A stretch of DNA of 64,000 nt from assembly GCA_025766275.1 (NCBI GenBank), contig JAFKAC010000091.1, forward strand, positions 1-64,000, in the 5' to 3' direction. The DNA is from Lactarius indigo. Taxonomy: Eukaryota > Basidiomycota > Agaricomycetes > Russulales > Russulaceae. Shown piece by piece: positions 1-11,890 of this stretch (within the stretch, counting starts at the first letter, position 1; every line of letters begins with the position of its first letter). The notes below the pieces were generated by a model. The model was not told the origin of the DNA, did not search any database, and saw only the letters and a list, made by a program, of their open reading frames with translations. The position numbers were made by a program, and so were the translations under genes.

Positions 1-556
1 CCCTTTGATCTCCCCAACTTTTGAAAGTCCCCTAAGGATTTCTCTTTGCTGGCCATGAGGCCACCCTTCGATCTTTCGTATCACGGTCTATGCAGCGTTG
101 ACCCCATTCGTCTCTATCGCCTGGACTAGCTATACCATGTGAATGTGCATAGCCCCATTACCAAACCAGTTACGTCCCTTATCTCCGAAATGCCCGCACC
201 TTCAGTCTGCTTCTGTAATGGCTCTTGCAGGGGTGGGATGAGGTGCTATTTTGTTCACGAGTTGATGATCACATGAGTAGACACTTTAGATGACAGTCCC
301 ACGAGCTAACCAAAAAGGAAGTTACAACAATCCTTGTCCGCGTTTCCCCAAATGGTGAACCCACGAACCTAAAAATCCCTCATCGCCAAGGGAAAGCCCT
401 CTCCTACGAATCAATGAAATAAGTTACTACTACAACTACTACTACGACTCGGATCATAGGTGGGTCGACTAAGCGCCGCTCTGCATAAACGACAAGTACG
501 TTCGTGGGAAGTCCAGCGCCGCAGGTGTGATGAATATATTTCTGCCACTAGGGGGC
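1..556. other. No gene recognised
   Basis: I see no family signature or convincing exon here. There is a short trinucleotide-rich patch (TAC/ACT repeats, about 425-450). The stretch lies downstream of the minus-strand membrane-protein pseudogene, so it would hold that gene's 3' flank. Only short open frames occur. Confidence 0.5.
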
Positions 557-2424
557 TCATCCTACCTTGACGCCGTTCTCGAGGTCGTTGTCGGCGTCCA
601 GCGCGGGCGGCTTGTCCTGCGAGTGACTATCCGTGCTGACATACGAGCTATATCGGTCCGCGTGCGCCGCCGGGTAATCATCTTCGTAGGACCTGTGCAC
701 GGCCACCTCCATCCCTATCCGGTCGAGCGGGATCGGCGCTGTGGAGATTCGTTTGGGTTCTGAAGTAGTCGTGCGTCCACTCCGGGTTTGAGTGGTATCG
801 AATAGACTGCGAAGACGACCGCGGTTAGTTGAGGGCAGAACGGAAATGGAAGAACATACAGCCCAGAGGTACTCGTAAAGTCAGTCAAAGAGCGATACAT
901 CCGCGTCGCAGCGATTGACATCACGATAGTGAGGGAGTTTGGAACATCTGTATGGTAGGGACGGCGTGAGAAACACACGTGTAGTATTAAACCTCCAAGG
1001 AAACCTACGAGATCGAAAGGATCTGGTTTTCCCAACGAAATCAAAAGTTATTCTTCGTTACCAGACTAGCGATGAATGTGTCTTACCGTTCAAATTCAAG
1101 CTGATAAACCCTGCAGTATAAAAACGACAGTGAGACAAAGGTAAGAGATCTAGAGATGTGACCAGACTGACCGTCGGGACGACCTGCACGACGCTGGCCA
1201 GAAGACCCAAATGAGACCCTTTCAGATGGGAAACGTATGAGCGATCGGAGAGGGGAAAGACACCTCCCATGACCTACCTGCTTCCAGAGGAAATTCCACA
1301 GGCCCACCATGGTGATGCCGTGTTGGCGCAGGCGAAGCAAGCCAACAAGCATAACAAGGCATAAGATCACATCTGTAATGAGCGTGACGATGACGGTATT
1401 TTTGCTTTTCCCGATATTTAGCACTGCGCAGACGCCTGGCACAGGCACCCATGCGGCGCGGAGCTGCAGACAATGAGTCGGCAACCCTAGGAGGGTGGAC
1501 AGGTTAACTCACCTGCGTGATTGCTATACAAAACAAAGAACCGAGACCATGAATTTTCTGAGCTCTGAAAAAAATGAGGTGGAAACTTACCGTGGATAAG
1601 GAATGCGACGTTGGTGAGCCAGCGCTCATCGCAATCGACACAGCAATTTTGTATGCCATCCCAGATGGCATATCTACGTAGCGACGATCACGATATGAGC
1701 GTTCAATTCGTGGAGCAGGTGTATGCATCGTGGAGATATGGAAGATGGACGCACATGCGAAGCACGATCAGAAGTGTTGCGGCCGCGAATGCCAAATAGG
1801 CAAATATCTACCAAAGTGGACGAGGGAGGTCCTCAGCCCTCGCTCTGCGCCGGAAAAGAGACGGCTCACAAGTTCGAAGATAATCCATAGCTTTACCGAG
1901 ATCAGCATGAGCGCAGGAAGGGCGGATATGATACGTACATGGACAATTGATCGGACTCGAGGCGTCGAATCCGAGCATATTAAGAATTACGGCAACGAGG
2001 GTACACACGCGTGTCAGAGAGTAAACCTACACGGAGGGGTGATTAACATGAGGCACTGGACCCCGCGGGCATCGGGGACCCGGAAAAACAAGGCATGGGA
2101 CGAACCCAGATTGGCCATTGGTATGGGCGACGTCTTCGGAGGACGCTCAATTCATACTCGAGAGTGATGAAGAACTCCCATCTGGAGCAGAAAAGCGAAT
2201 AGGGGGGATGAGGTTGTGCCCCAACGCGGCTGGGAGAAGGAGGACCATTGCGAGGACTCACATGAAAAGGCCGTCTATGGTGTGCCAGAGCTTCACTACC
2301 GACACTGCCAATGCAAAGAACGAGTTCAATGGACTGTCTAGGCCCTAGGCCCTAGACCCAAGCCAGGAAGTGGTTACGCACGGGAGTCCTGTAGGATAAC
2401 GCCGGGATCGTGGAAATTGACCAT
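557..2424 (-). pseudogene. Multi-pass membrane protein, Agaricomycete family; frameshifted copy 1
   Basis: This is a diverged third member of the tandem family at 5109-6992 and 9733-11610. The role of the family is unknown; its members look like roughly seven-helix integral membrane proteins. The ATG at 2424 gives exon 1 (MVNFHDPGVILQDS). Next come VKLWHTIDGLFI, then WEFFITLEYELSVLRRRRPY, VAVILNMLGFDASSPINC, FAYLAFAAATLLIVLR, a helix with TLITDVILCLVMLVGLLRL, SIAATRMYRSLTDF near 920, and an acidic tail ending at the TGA at 557-559. A 14-nt microexon (1009-1022, DPFDL) is still recognisable. Several single-base shifts break it: a compensating pair around 1615-1670, one after GLIWVF near 1225, one after MFQTP near 945, and an intron near 1940 with no in-phase GT. 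I therefore call a pseudogene. If some shifts are sequencing errors it could be functional. Confidence 0.75.
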
Positions 2425-5108
2425 CTTGGCAGGCAAGCAACTAGGTGGGGGATAGCTGGGGGTGATCTGGGGGTACGGCGCTTCCTGCGCACAAGCAGGC
2501 GCCACTCCTATATACAGGTAGACACCCCAGACAACACGGCCAGATCAGGTCTTCGCACACGCCAAGGCTGTGCGTGACAGAGAATCACCGATTTATCATC
2601 ACTAGATGCCGTTTGATTGCACCTTGGGCGCCTCCAACGTGGGGCGGTTCTCTTCCGATAAGAGAGAACCTCCCGCGCGTCCGGCAGTGCGGGGGGGGGG
2701 GGGGTAATTGATATAACCCTCTGTGGGCAAATTGGATCCCGCGCGCCAGGCAAAGAGAAAAGAGAAGCGACCCGGGACCGAATCAATAGTTCAAATCATA
2801 CTGTACCGAGTGTATTCCGAGATGGACTGTAATTTTTACGCTTCGTTGCGCTTTCCCACGCGCACAGCATATCCCAGATCGGGCAAATCCCGAGTCTGGG
2901 AAAACGTCAAAGTCACTTGGAGCATTGAGATGGCATTGCGCTGCACAAAGTGGTTTATTCGCATAGGGTTCTAATCATTGATCAGCGACGTCTACTGAAT
3001 ATTACTTGTTCGTAGCACTACTAAAGCCGAGGCGAGGAGAAGCGGTCGTCATCGGTCGTCTGCAGCCTACAGTACCCGGACCGTGTGATGAAACTGAACC
3101 TGCTACGTCGACTTAACAGCTGTCAAACTGTCAAATCAAGTCGCGCCACAAGACGAATGATCACAACACGTCTCTTTTCCCTAGTAACTCCGTTAAACTT
3201 CCGTCACCAGGCGAGTATCAGTGGAAAGTCCCCCTTGGGGCGACAATCAACGAACCCCGTACGAGGCAACTTGATCCATGCGCTACTACTCAAAATACGC
3301 TATCGATGACAACACACAATGTAAAGTAAGGCGCGCGTCTACGCAGTTAAAATAGGGCCCCGCCACAGTAACTACGATACCTGCACACCCACTCATGAAA
3401 CCGATGACGACCACGCCAAGAAAAAAACGATTTCCGTGCATACGAAGGCAGCTGCGCCGGTGAAAATCGAGGGGGACGGGGGAACGGAGATGTTCGGGAG
3501 GGTGCATACGGTCTCTGAGTGCGTTGTGATTGACTGTTGACCTCACATGTTGCGGCGCTGACGTCTCGGAGTCCTGGAGATCCTCAGCACGGCAACCAAC
3601 TACGAGCCATTGAGCCAGCTGCGTCGCGCGCAGGCATGCGCGGAGGAGTCGGTCACCCATATAATGCGAGCACCAACCCTCCCTGAACTCGTATCACCGC
3701 CATTTCCTTCGCATACCTCTGGTACTCTGTTCAAGGTGTGTGGGCCGGGGAGATCGCAGTTTCGGCTATGGATGCATGTCGTAAGTCGCCTAAGCACTCC
3801 CCCACCACTCCTACTGTTATCGACAACGGTAGGGGGCGACCTGCTCACCCGTTCGGGCCTCATGCCCAACGACCTCATGGTGTCAGCTGCTGTCCACGGA
3901 TACTTCCGTTGACCATGGGTCGTTGTGCGGCCCAAGGCGCCAGTGAGCGCGCCGCCCGCGATGCCACGCGCATGATCGCCAAGCACATACGCTCCCGCTG
4001 TAGGTAGCTAGGCCCTCACGTGCCCCGCACAAAGACCAACTGCCATCCAAATACAGCATCACTTTAGCCTAGTCAAGTCCCGGCGCCCTGCATTTCTTAT
4101 CACAGGACCCTTGCTTCCGTATCTTCTGCTCGTTCCTGCCCTGCCCTGCTGAGCCCTCGTTTTCTTCATTTTGCGTGTGAATAATTAAAAGAGCCATCTA
4201 CTTTGATTTGATCTGATCTTTTCCCCAACGCACGACTTCCGAGCCGACAAGATCGACGGGCTTCGCTTTCCGAGAACTAGAACTGAGAACGCCTTTTCTT
4301 CCACACCGCGGCATCACTCACTCACTCACAGCCACCACCGTCCTCCGTCGAGAAGCCAGTGCAATCTTTTCCTCGGATCAACAACTTTCTCTCAAGCGGA
4401 ACATCACGAAATCACTAAAAAAAAAAAATCAAGTTGGCAGTACACAAATCTTCGGCATCAAGTCCTGATGTCGTTTTGCTTTTGTCTGATCGAAAGTGTG
4501 GGGCGCTCCAAAAAAAACTGGCGCATCATCACGTAAAATGGAAGAGTCCTCCTTTTCACACCACCAAGGCGCTTCAAGTTCGTTGCGCCCGACTTCTCGC
4601 ACCTAAAGCTTTGACCAGCCGAAGCTCCCTCTCTTAGACCGAGGAGAATTGGGAGGTTCCCCATGTCCGGTCCAGACATGGGAAAGTGGTGTGCTGGAAA
4701 ACACGAGCTTATGTAGGTTTGTGTCACAAGATGAATGATTCCGTAAGGGAAAATCAGAATGTGTGGAGGGTGCTTGGTAATATGGCAGGCATCATACCTA
4801 CAGTATACAATCCCGATAAGATGCGCGCAGTGCACACCGTTAAAATCCACCCGCCTTCATTCGCTTGGTATTTTTGGTTACTACACAATAATTGTCCGCG
4901 AATCTGGTCAGTAATAGTGATAGTAGACATGAACAACAAAAGACCCCGAAAACGACCCATTGAAGAAAAGTAAGAATACATACATAACAAGAAAAATATA
5001 CAGCGCGCGATCATTGTATCACAGATAGAGTGGTACTCCAGGATAGATAGAGAGAAGCCCAGTACAGTCAAATCCAGACCTAAGAATCGCTTGCTCGTAG
5101 CAAGAGGC
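2425..5108. other. Intergenic; second half is part of the duplicated block
   Basis: No intact gene. From roughly 3190 onward the sequence aligns in patches with 7960-9730 (for example around 3319 with 8103, and around 4160-4260 with 8860-8955), so it is an old duplicate. A minus-strand stretch at about 3340-3440 translates to a hydrophobic segment (FFLGVVVIGFMSGCAGIVV). This might be a membrane-protein relic, but I cannot assign it. The first 750 bases, including a G-run near 2691-2704, show nothing recognisable. Confidence 0.45.
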
Positions 5109-7150
5109 TCAATATACTACTACTCCTTTCGCCTTGTCGTTTTCGCCTTCCCCGCCTTCCTCGTTGATCACCTTCAAGCCATCATCTACCAGGTCTGCGG
5201 CACGATAGCGCCCATACGACGTCGGGAACTCCACGGCATCTGGGCCCGTCGAACGCGAGCCTATGGTAAGCGACGGGCCTGAGGAACCCCTTGGGAATCG
5301 GACATCCCGCGGGAGATCTTGGACGGACGCCAGAGGGGCGCTAGTGAGGAAAGAGTCACTACGAGGAGCGCGAGTCAGAAACGAGCGCAATCGACAGATG
5401 ACAATGTTAATGAAAAAAGAAAACACATACAAGATCGTTGATTGATTTCCAAAGGTCACTAATGAGCGGTAGAGACGGGTCGCGCAAATTGTCCTGCGGA
5501 GGAAATATCATGAGAAGGTCGGATCAAGCGAGAGTAAAGAAAACCGCCGAACATAATAACCACTAGTGATTCGATTAGTTAAGATTATATCGCTTTTCCG
5601 GAGGCAGACGACACTTACTAGCTGGTGTTTGGAACATCTTTGTATATAGCGAGAGTGCTTAGTACCGAAAAGGGTAGTCATAGGCCAAGCAGAGGACTTA
5701 CGATATTCATGGGTTCTAGATCGGGGAAGTATCACTACATCAGCTCCCGATCCTTAATATCCACGGAAGCTCGACGATCCTCACCATTTAAATTTAGGAA
5801 AAGGAATATCTGTGCACATTTAGATATGAGTATGGGTTTAATGTGTCAAAGAGGGGGAGAATGCACCGTTGGAGGAACCAGCCCGACTGTCGCCAGGAAA
5901 ATCCAGACTATACCCTGTATAAAACATCTGTTCAGGAGAAGGGTTACGCTGTGCGATTCCACACAGACGACGCACATGTCGATAGAGCATGCGCCAAGTT
6001 GAAGAGTCCGATTCTAACCGCAAGACACCAATAATCATGGCGAAAAGAAGTATCAAGTCGGTCACGGTTGACATGAGCACATTAAGCTTCGCCTTCTGAG
6101 AATCTGCAACAAAGCAGGCGTTCTCCAACGGGATCCAGATGCCTTTCGCCTAGTTTCCTGGTTAATCGCTTGGTGTTGTCAGAAATGAACTGCGTTTACG
6201 CACAAGGGTGACTCCTGAGGGGCCGACTGTGGTCAAAACATTGCAGCAAAGTCAGCAGTGGAATGCGCGCACCATGAATAAGGAAGGCGACGTTCGTCAA
6301 CCACACGGCAGTCAAAACGACTGACATAATGAGCCTTCGCTCCCATATGGCGATTCTGCAAGCGTAGACGGTACAGTAGTCGATAAGGGGGACTAGTCAC
6401 CAATGGAGGAAACCGTCACGCACGTCCTAAGTAGGATGAGCAAGGAGTTAAGAGCAAACGCCGGGTAGCAGGTGATCTGGGCGCTTCGTGAGCCCCAATG
6501 GAATGGAACAGGACGGCGTGCGGCGCACATAGACAGAGAGGAGCCACGCCTGACAGTTGAATCGCGTGGTCAAATTGAAGCCCACAAGCTCCGTACAGAC
6601 GCCGGCAAGGGCAGTGAGACGTGTCCCAATGTATATCTGGTCGGGGTTAGAGGTGCCATTTTTAGAAGTAGGGGCAAAAGCGGAGACGCACCAGCATGGT
6701 CCATCTCCACTGCCGTCTCTTGGTGAACACATCCCACTCGAACCACAGCGTGGTGAAGAATTCCCATCTGCACGATCATCGCAAGAGATGTAAAAAATGA
6801 AGCAAGAGGACGTGAAACGTAGACCGGAACGCACATGTAGATGCCGTCAATAACGTGGATAAGCTTAATGAGTGTCACTAGTCAGGTGACTGTACGTTAG
6901 CACTCTATTGGAAGCGAGATAAAAGAGGATGGCGGGGGGGACCACGTACGAGAGTTTGAGAGAATTGTCTGCGGGCTATTCCAGTCCACCATATTGGAGC
7001 GCTCCGAGGAGATCGATACGGGTCAAAGGTGAATCTGACCGGGAAGAAAAAGATAGGCCGCCGAGGAGGGGTCAGATACCGAGGCGATGAGCCAGGTCGG
7101 AAAAAGAGAGAAGGTGATGGGGAGGGTTGCATCCCAGGATATAAAAGCGA
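3190..7150. repeat. Tandem segmental duplication, unit A
   Basis: Unit A (about 3190-7150) and unit B (about 7960-11890) are diverged direct copies offset by about 4.6-4.8 kb. Each holds one complete minus-strand membrane-protein gene plus the roughly 1.9 kb that follows its stop codon. Shared landmarks lie in coding sequence (the tail around 5330 vs 9970, the helix exon around 6060 vs 10690) and in non-coding sequence (the T-rich stretch around 4200 vs 8900, and the segment around 3330 vs 8105). Conservation is clearly better inside the genes than between them. Unit ends are approximate because the edges are eroded. Confidence 0.8.
5109..6992 (-). CDS. Multi-pass membrane protein, tandem copy A
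   Basis: Member of an Agaricomycete-specific integral membrane protein family of unknown function; I give no symbol. About 14 exons trace without a frame break. The ATG at 6992 gives MVDWNSPQTILSNS (6992-6950, donor GTACGT). It continues LTLIKLIHVIDGIYM, WEFFTTLWFEWDVFTKRR, IYIGTRLTALAGVCTELVGF, PAFALNSLLILLRT, IAIWERR, VVLTAVWLTNVAFLIHG, LMSTVTDLILLFAMIIGVLR, GIVWIFLATVGLVPPT and IFLFLNLN. Then comes a 14-nt microexon (5702-5715, EPMNI), a microexon of about 23 nt (MFQTPASK), TICATRLYRSL, and a soluble tail (SDSFLTSAPLAS...PTSYGRYRAADL) ending at 5109. The number of hydrophobic stretches suggests about seven helices with a cytosolic C-terminal tail. Its start and every exon match copy B. The exact ends of the two microexons are inferred. 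Confidence 0.82.
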
Positions 7151-9732
7151 TGAAGGTGTGTGATAAAAAAAAAAGGTGTCTTCCACGAAGTCAGACAGGC
7201 GGGCGCTTGGGCCGGCGCCGCCACTGGGTCGACTCTACGTCGCCCTTTTGGGCAACAGCGTTTTCCCTTCCAGGTTGTCCACGCGCACCACTCGTTGTGG
7301 GAACATCTTTCCACTTCAGCCCAATATCTCCCGAGGTGACCGGACATCAATACTCTCTGCTCCTCCGCACCCTCCTACTCCACAGATCGTGAAAAATTAC
7401 ATGTACCATTTGTTATTCGTTGAGCACCTTAATGGCCAGCACGTGAGGCATATAGTATGTTCATTGCCCACAACTCGATGGTCATTACCGTACGTGAACC
7501 TGTCACAAGTGCCAAGTGGCTTGATGTTGATTCGGGGTCTCTCAGAAGGTCATCAAGGCGAAGACACCACGGGCTTCCAGGACGCACGGATTGATGGATG
7601 GTACGTCACCCCCCTATCAGACTATCAGTTAATGTTGTATAACTCTTTCACAGCTACAATAATGACAATCCTGCGCCCAATTGGTATCAAAGAAATGGAC
7701 AAATGAATCAGAAGTGAGGAAAATTTTTGAACGTATGTGATTGACCTTGCTTTGACATCAGTCCATCACATTTTCATTCATTCATTAGGGCCAAAACCCC
7801 GGTGACCCGAAACCTGAACAGGCCTGGAAGGCCACCTGTTGGCCGCACCATTGACTTAGAAACCACCGCACTCCCGAGGTGCCAAGCCGTGGTGGCCGCG
7901 CCACAGATACCGACAGTGGTTGTCACTGGTATCCCCGACGAATGTCCCATCCCGTATAACCAGGTGCGTAATTTGCGTTTCGGCGGAAACACCCCTTGGG
8001 CACGGGGACGTCTTGACAGCGCAATACGCGACGTCGCAATCGGGATAACACCCAAGCATGCACTACAGTACGTAAATACGGCATCGATGGCCGCACGTAA
8101 TGTGAGGCATCTACGCAACTAAAAGCGGCGAACTTGGACATGCTACAGAATATATGATACTTGCACACCTCAGCAGGCTACCCTTGGAAGCAATGATGAC
8201 AACGGCGGGGAAGTGACGACTGCGCACGCTTGCATCGGTGAGAACTGCGCATATATCCATGGATCGAAGGGGAGAGGGAGCGGAGGATCCGGAAACGGTT
8301 ACTGCGTCGGGTCTTAGGCCCCGACAACTTGCCGTCCTGGCGGTCCTCAGCGCTGCAACCCGACGCGGTAGGTCATTTCTGTCGCCCACACGCAAATTTT
8401 ACCTTCCCCGGTGTCAGTCATCTATGACCGCCACCATCTCCCTAGCAGCTGTGGATTTTTAAAAAGAAGTCGATTGGGTACTGCCCACATGAGTCCTCCC
8501 CTGTTGGTGATGGGCAACCCACCCAGTCTGGGCTTATGCCTAATGACATTGTGCGGACCGAGGTCAGCGAGCGCCCCGCGTGCGAAGCCATGCTCATGAT
8601 CCCAAGCACTGTCGAACACGCAGCTATCATAGGCTCCCGTGCTCCATACCTGATGACCCACATAAGACCCGACTGCCGTGATCCCCTTCCTCTCAAGTAC
8701 CTCTTTCGCCAGTCAGATCAATATTTGTGGTGGTTCCTATCATGTCCTGCGTGATTGCTCATCATAGGACCCTACTTGCCCGTGCTCGCCCTGCGGTGCA
8801 TACTTTTCCTTCGTATAAATCTTCGATCCCTTGACTATAGAATATATCGTTCTGTGTTCTTCTCCCCCTCTGCATGCGAATAATGCGAATAACTAAAGCT
8901 GTTTTTTTTTTTTTTTCCCCAACGAACGGTTTCTGAACGGATCAGATCGACGAGCCTGCCCCGTACACGCTCCACAAGCCAGAACCCTTGCCTCTACGCC
9001 GCGAGGCCTCCATCACGATGCCAGCGATCTTCCCTCTGGTTTGGCGTCTTTCTTTCAGGCAAGACATCCCGAAGTCATTAAAATTGACCCCGACAGCCAC
9101 AATTAATGAGTACTGTACTGTCCGCTTGCTTTCGCCCCACAGAATGCGTGGGCCCTAGGTTGCTCCAAAATAGGCGCCACGCCACATTGGAAAAAACGGA
9201 ATTCCTACATCTTATACCCCCAAGGCGCTCAGGTAAGCTTCGTTACGCCGCGCTACTTACACCCGACGCTTTGAGAAGCTGCAGTACCACTCCTGGGCCG
9301 AGGAGAATTATAAAGCATGGGGCTAGGTGGGTATCTGAATCCCGTGATGAATTATACCGTAAGGGACAATATAGTGTGAAGGGAACGCAGCGGCCCTGTG
9401 ATATCATATATATACCTTCTTGGTGGGTGGCGCACAGTGCACAATGAAAATCCCCCCCACCCTCCATCCATTTAGTATAATGATATCTACACAGTAAATG
9501 TTTCACGAATCAGGTCAGCAGTGGTAGTAGTGGTAGTGATAATAGACAGAGACAACAAAGCGCCCCCTCTTTCCTTCCGGAGGACCGCTCATCGAGACGA
9601 AGAACGATATACAGCGCGTGATCATTGTATCACAGATGGATAAAGGGGGACTCCAGGGTTAGAGAGGAGAGGCCCAGCCAAGTACAATCAGATCCAGACC
9701 TGAGAATGGCTTGCTCGTCGCACGAACGAGTG
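6993..9732. other. Intergenic, largely the 5' flank of copy A and duplicated spacer
   Basis: No gene that I can defend. The first 200 bases upstream of the copy A start are the likely promoter region. A plus-strand open frame of 176 codons (7176-7706) has no recognisable family or internal periodicity. From about 7960 the sequence is the unit B counterpart of 3190-5108. A T-run occurs at 8904-8917. I see no tRNA or other RNA gene. Confidence 0.45.
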
Positions 9733-11890
9733 TTAAAATGACCGTTTCGCTTTGTCGATTCCACATTCCTCGCCTTCCTCGTTGATCGCCTTTAAGCGAT
9801 CGTTCACCAACTCGAGGTCTTCAGCACGATAGCGCCCGTACGATGTCGGGAACTCCACTTCGAGCGAGGCGCCCGTGCCGATCGGACCCGAGGTCGTGGA
9901 AAGCGACTGTGTCCCACCCGTAGAGCTTCGTGGGAGACGGATACTCCGCGGGTGAGCTTGGACGGACGCCAGAGGGGCGCTGGAGAGGAAAGAATCACTA
10001 GGAGGCATCATGTGTCAGAAGATCGGGCAGTCGGCCGATGCCAAGGGTGATGAAAAGGAAACATACAAGACTGTTGCTCGATTTCCAAAGGTCGCTAACG
10101 AGCGATAGAGACGGGTCGCACAAATTGTCCTGCGGTAGAAATCACGTGAGAAGGCCGAGTCAGCGGGAACGAAGAGAACCGCCGAACATGATAACCACTA
10201 GTGATTCGATTGGTTAGAATTACCACTTTATATAGAGGAAAACGACACGTACAAGCTGGTGTTTGGAACATCTTTGTGCAAGAAAGGGAGAGTAATTGGT
10301 ATTCGAAAGGTTACCGTAGATGAAGTAGGGGGACTTACGAGATTCATGGGTTCTATCATAAATCGGGGGAAGAAGAACTACATCAGCTGCCGATCCCCAC
10401 GGAACTTCGGCGATCCTCACCGTTTAAATTTAGGAAAAGGAATACCTAGATATAATTAAGTATGGATCAGAAGTGATCAAAGACGGAGACGCACAGTTGG
10501 TGGAACCAGTCCGACTGTCGCTAGTACAATCCAGACTATACCCTGCATAAGACGTCTGTTTAGGGAAAACATCGCGCCGCGCGATCGTGCACAGATGACA
10601 TACATGTCGATAGAGCATGCGCCATATTGAAGAGTCCGATTCTAACCGCAAGACACCAATAATCATAGCGAGAAGTAGTATCAAGTCGGTCGCGGTCGAC
10701 ACGAGCACGTTGAGCTTCGCCTTCTGAGATTCTGCGACGAAGCAGGCATTTTGCAATGGAAGCCAGACGCCTTTCGCCTAGGCTCCTGGTTAATCGCCTG
10801 GTGTTGTTAGAAATGGACTGTGTTTACGCACAACGGTGACTCCTAGGGTTGGAATGGGGGGTCAAGGCATTGAAGCAAAGTGAGCAGTGAAAGGCGCGCA
10901 CCATGAATGAGGAAGGCGACGTTCGTCAACCACACGGCAGTCAAAGCGACGGATATGATGACCCTTCGTTCCCATATGGCAATCCTGCAATACAATGCAA
11001 GTATAACAGTAGTTGATAAGGTCGACTGGTTATCAATAGAGGGATCGTCACGCACGTCCTAAGCAGGATGAGTAAGGAGTTGAGAGCAAACGCTGGGTAG
11101 ACGGTGATCTGAGCGCTTCGTAAGCCCCAACGAAATGGAATGGAACGGAATACGGCGCACATAGAGAGAGAGGAGCCACGCCTGACAATTGTATTGGTGG
11201 GTCAAATTGAAGCCCACGAGCTCCGTACACACGCCGGCAAGGGCAGTAAAGCGTGTCGCAATGTATATCTGGTCGGGGTTAAAAGGTACCCGACCATTTA
11301 GAAGTAGGGACACACACCAGCATGGTCGATCTCCACGGTCGTCTCTTGGTGACCAACACCTCCCACTCAAACCATAACGTGGTAAAGTACTCCCATCTGC
11401 AGGGTTATCGCGAGAGACCGTGAATTAGGCAGGAGGTGTGCGTGGAAAGCAGACCGGGACGTACATGTAGATGCCATCAACTACGTGGATAAGTTTCACG
11501 AGTGTTACTTGTCAGATGATAGTATGTTAGTACCCTATCGGAGGTGAGACAGAGACTAGCTACGTACGAGAGTTCGCGAGAATTGTTTGGGGGCTATTCC
11601 AGTCTACCATGCTGGAGCGCTCCGAGGCGATGAAAGGTGAATCTGACTTGGCTAATGGTTGCGGGGAAATAAAGGATGGGTTGCCGAGGGAGAGTCAGAA
11701 GTGGAAGAACGAAGAAGGCGGGGAGGCAGGCCTACAGTAGTCAGGGCCGGGAAGGAGCGAGGTGATGGGGGATGATAAAGAAGTGGGAATGACCAAATCC
11801 AAAAACATTCTTCACCCGGGCGTGTGCGTGTTATGAAGCCATGAGAAAAACGAATTGCGTGTGTGCCTGGCCTACCGGTGAGAACGGGAT
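7960..11890. repeat. Tandem segmental duplication, unit B
   Basis: Partner of unit A, in the same orientation. It contains the copy B membrane-protein gene and a diverged spacer. Patchy similarity may continue past 11890 (around 12220, a motif TTTGCTTTGACATC recurs from near 7748). This would be compatible with remnants of a further unit, but I could not follow it. Confidence 0.75.
9733..11610 (-). CDS. Multi-pass membrane protein, tandem copy B
   Basis: Close paralogue of 5109-6992 with the same exon plan. The ATG at 11610 gives MVDWNSPQTILANS with donor GTACGT. Then follow LTLVKLIHVVDGIYM, TRFTALAGVCTELVGF, PAFALNSLLILLRT, IAIWERR, LTAVWLTNVAFLIHG, LVSTATDLILLLAMIIGVLR, the helix ending GLVPPT, VFLFLNLN, the 14-nt microexon at 10339-10352 (EPMNL), MFQTPACT, TICATRLYRSL, and a tail with PTSYGRYRAEDLELVNDRL. 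I found no frameshift. The tail is slightly longer than in copy A and again acidic near the end. Function is unknown. Keeping every small exon open while introns and spacer diverged suggests it is selected. Confidence 0.82.

Noticed and set aside
7176..7706. 176-codon plus-strand open frame
   Set aside because: No motif, no homologue in the duplicated unit, and it begins in the promoter region of the membrane-protein gene.
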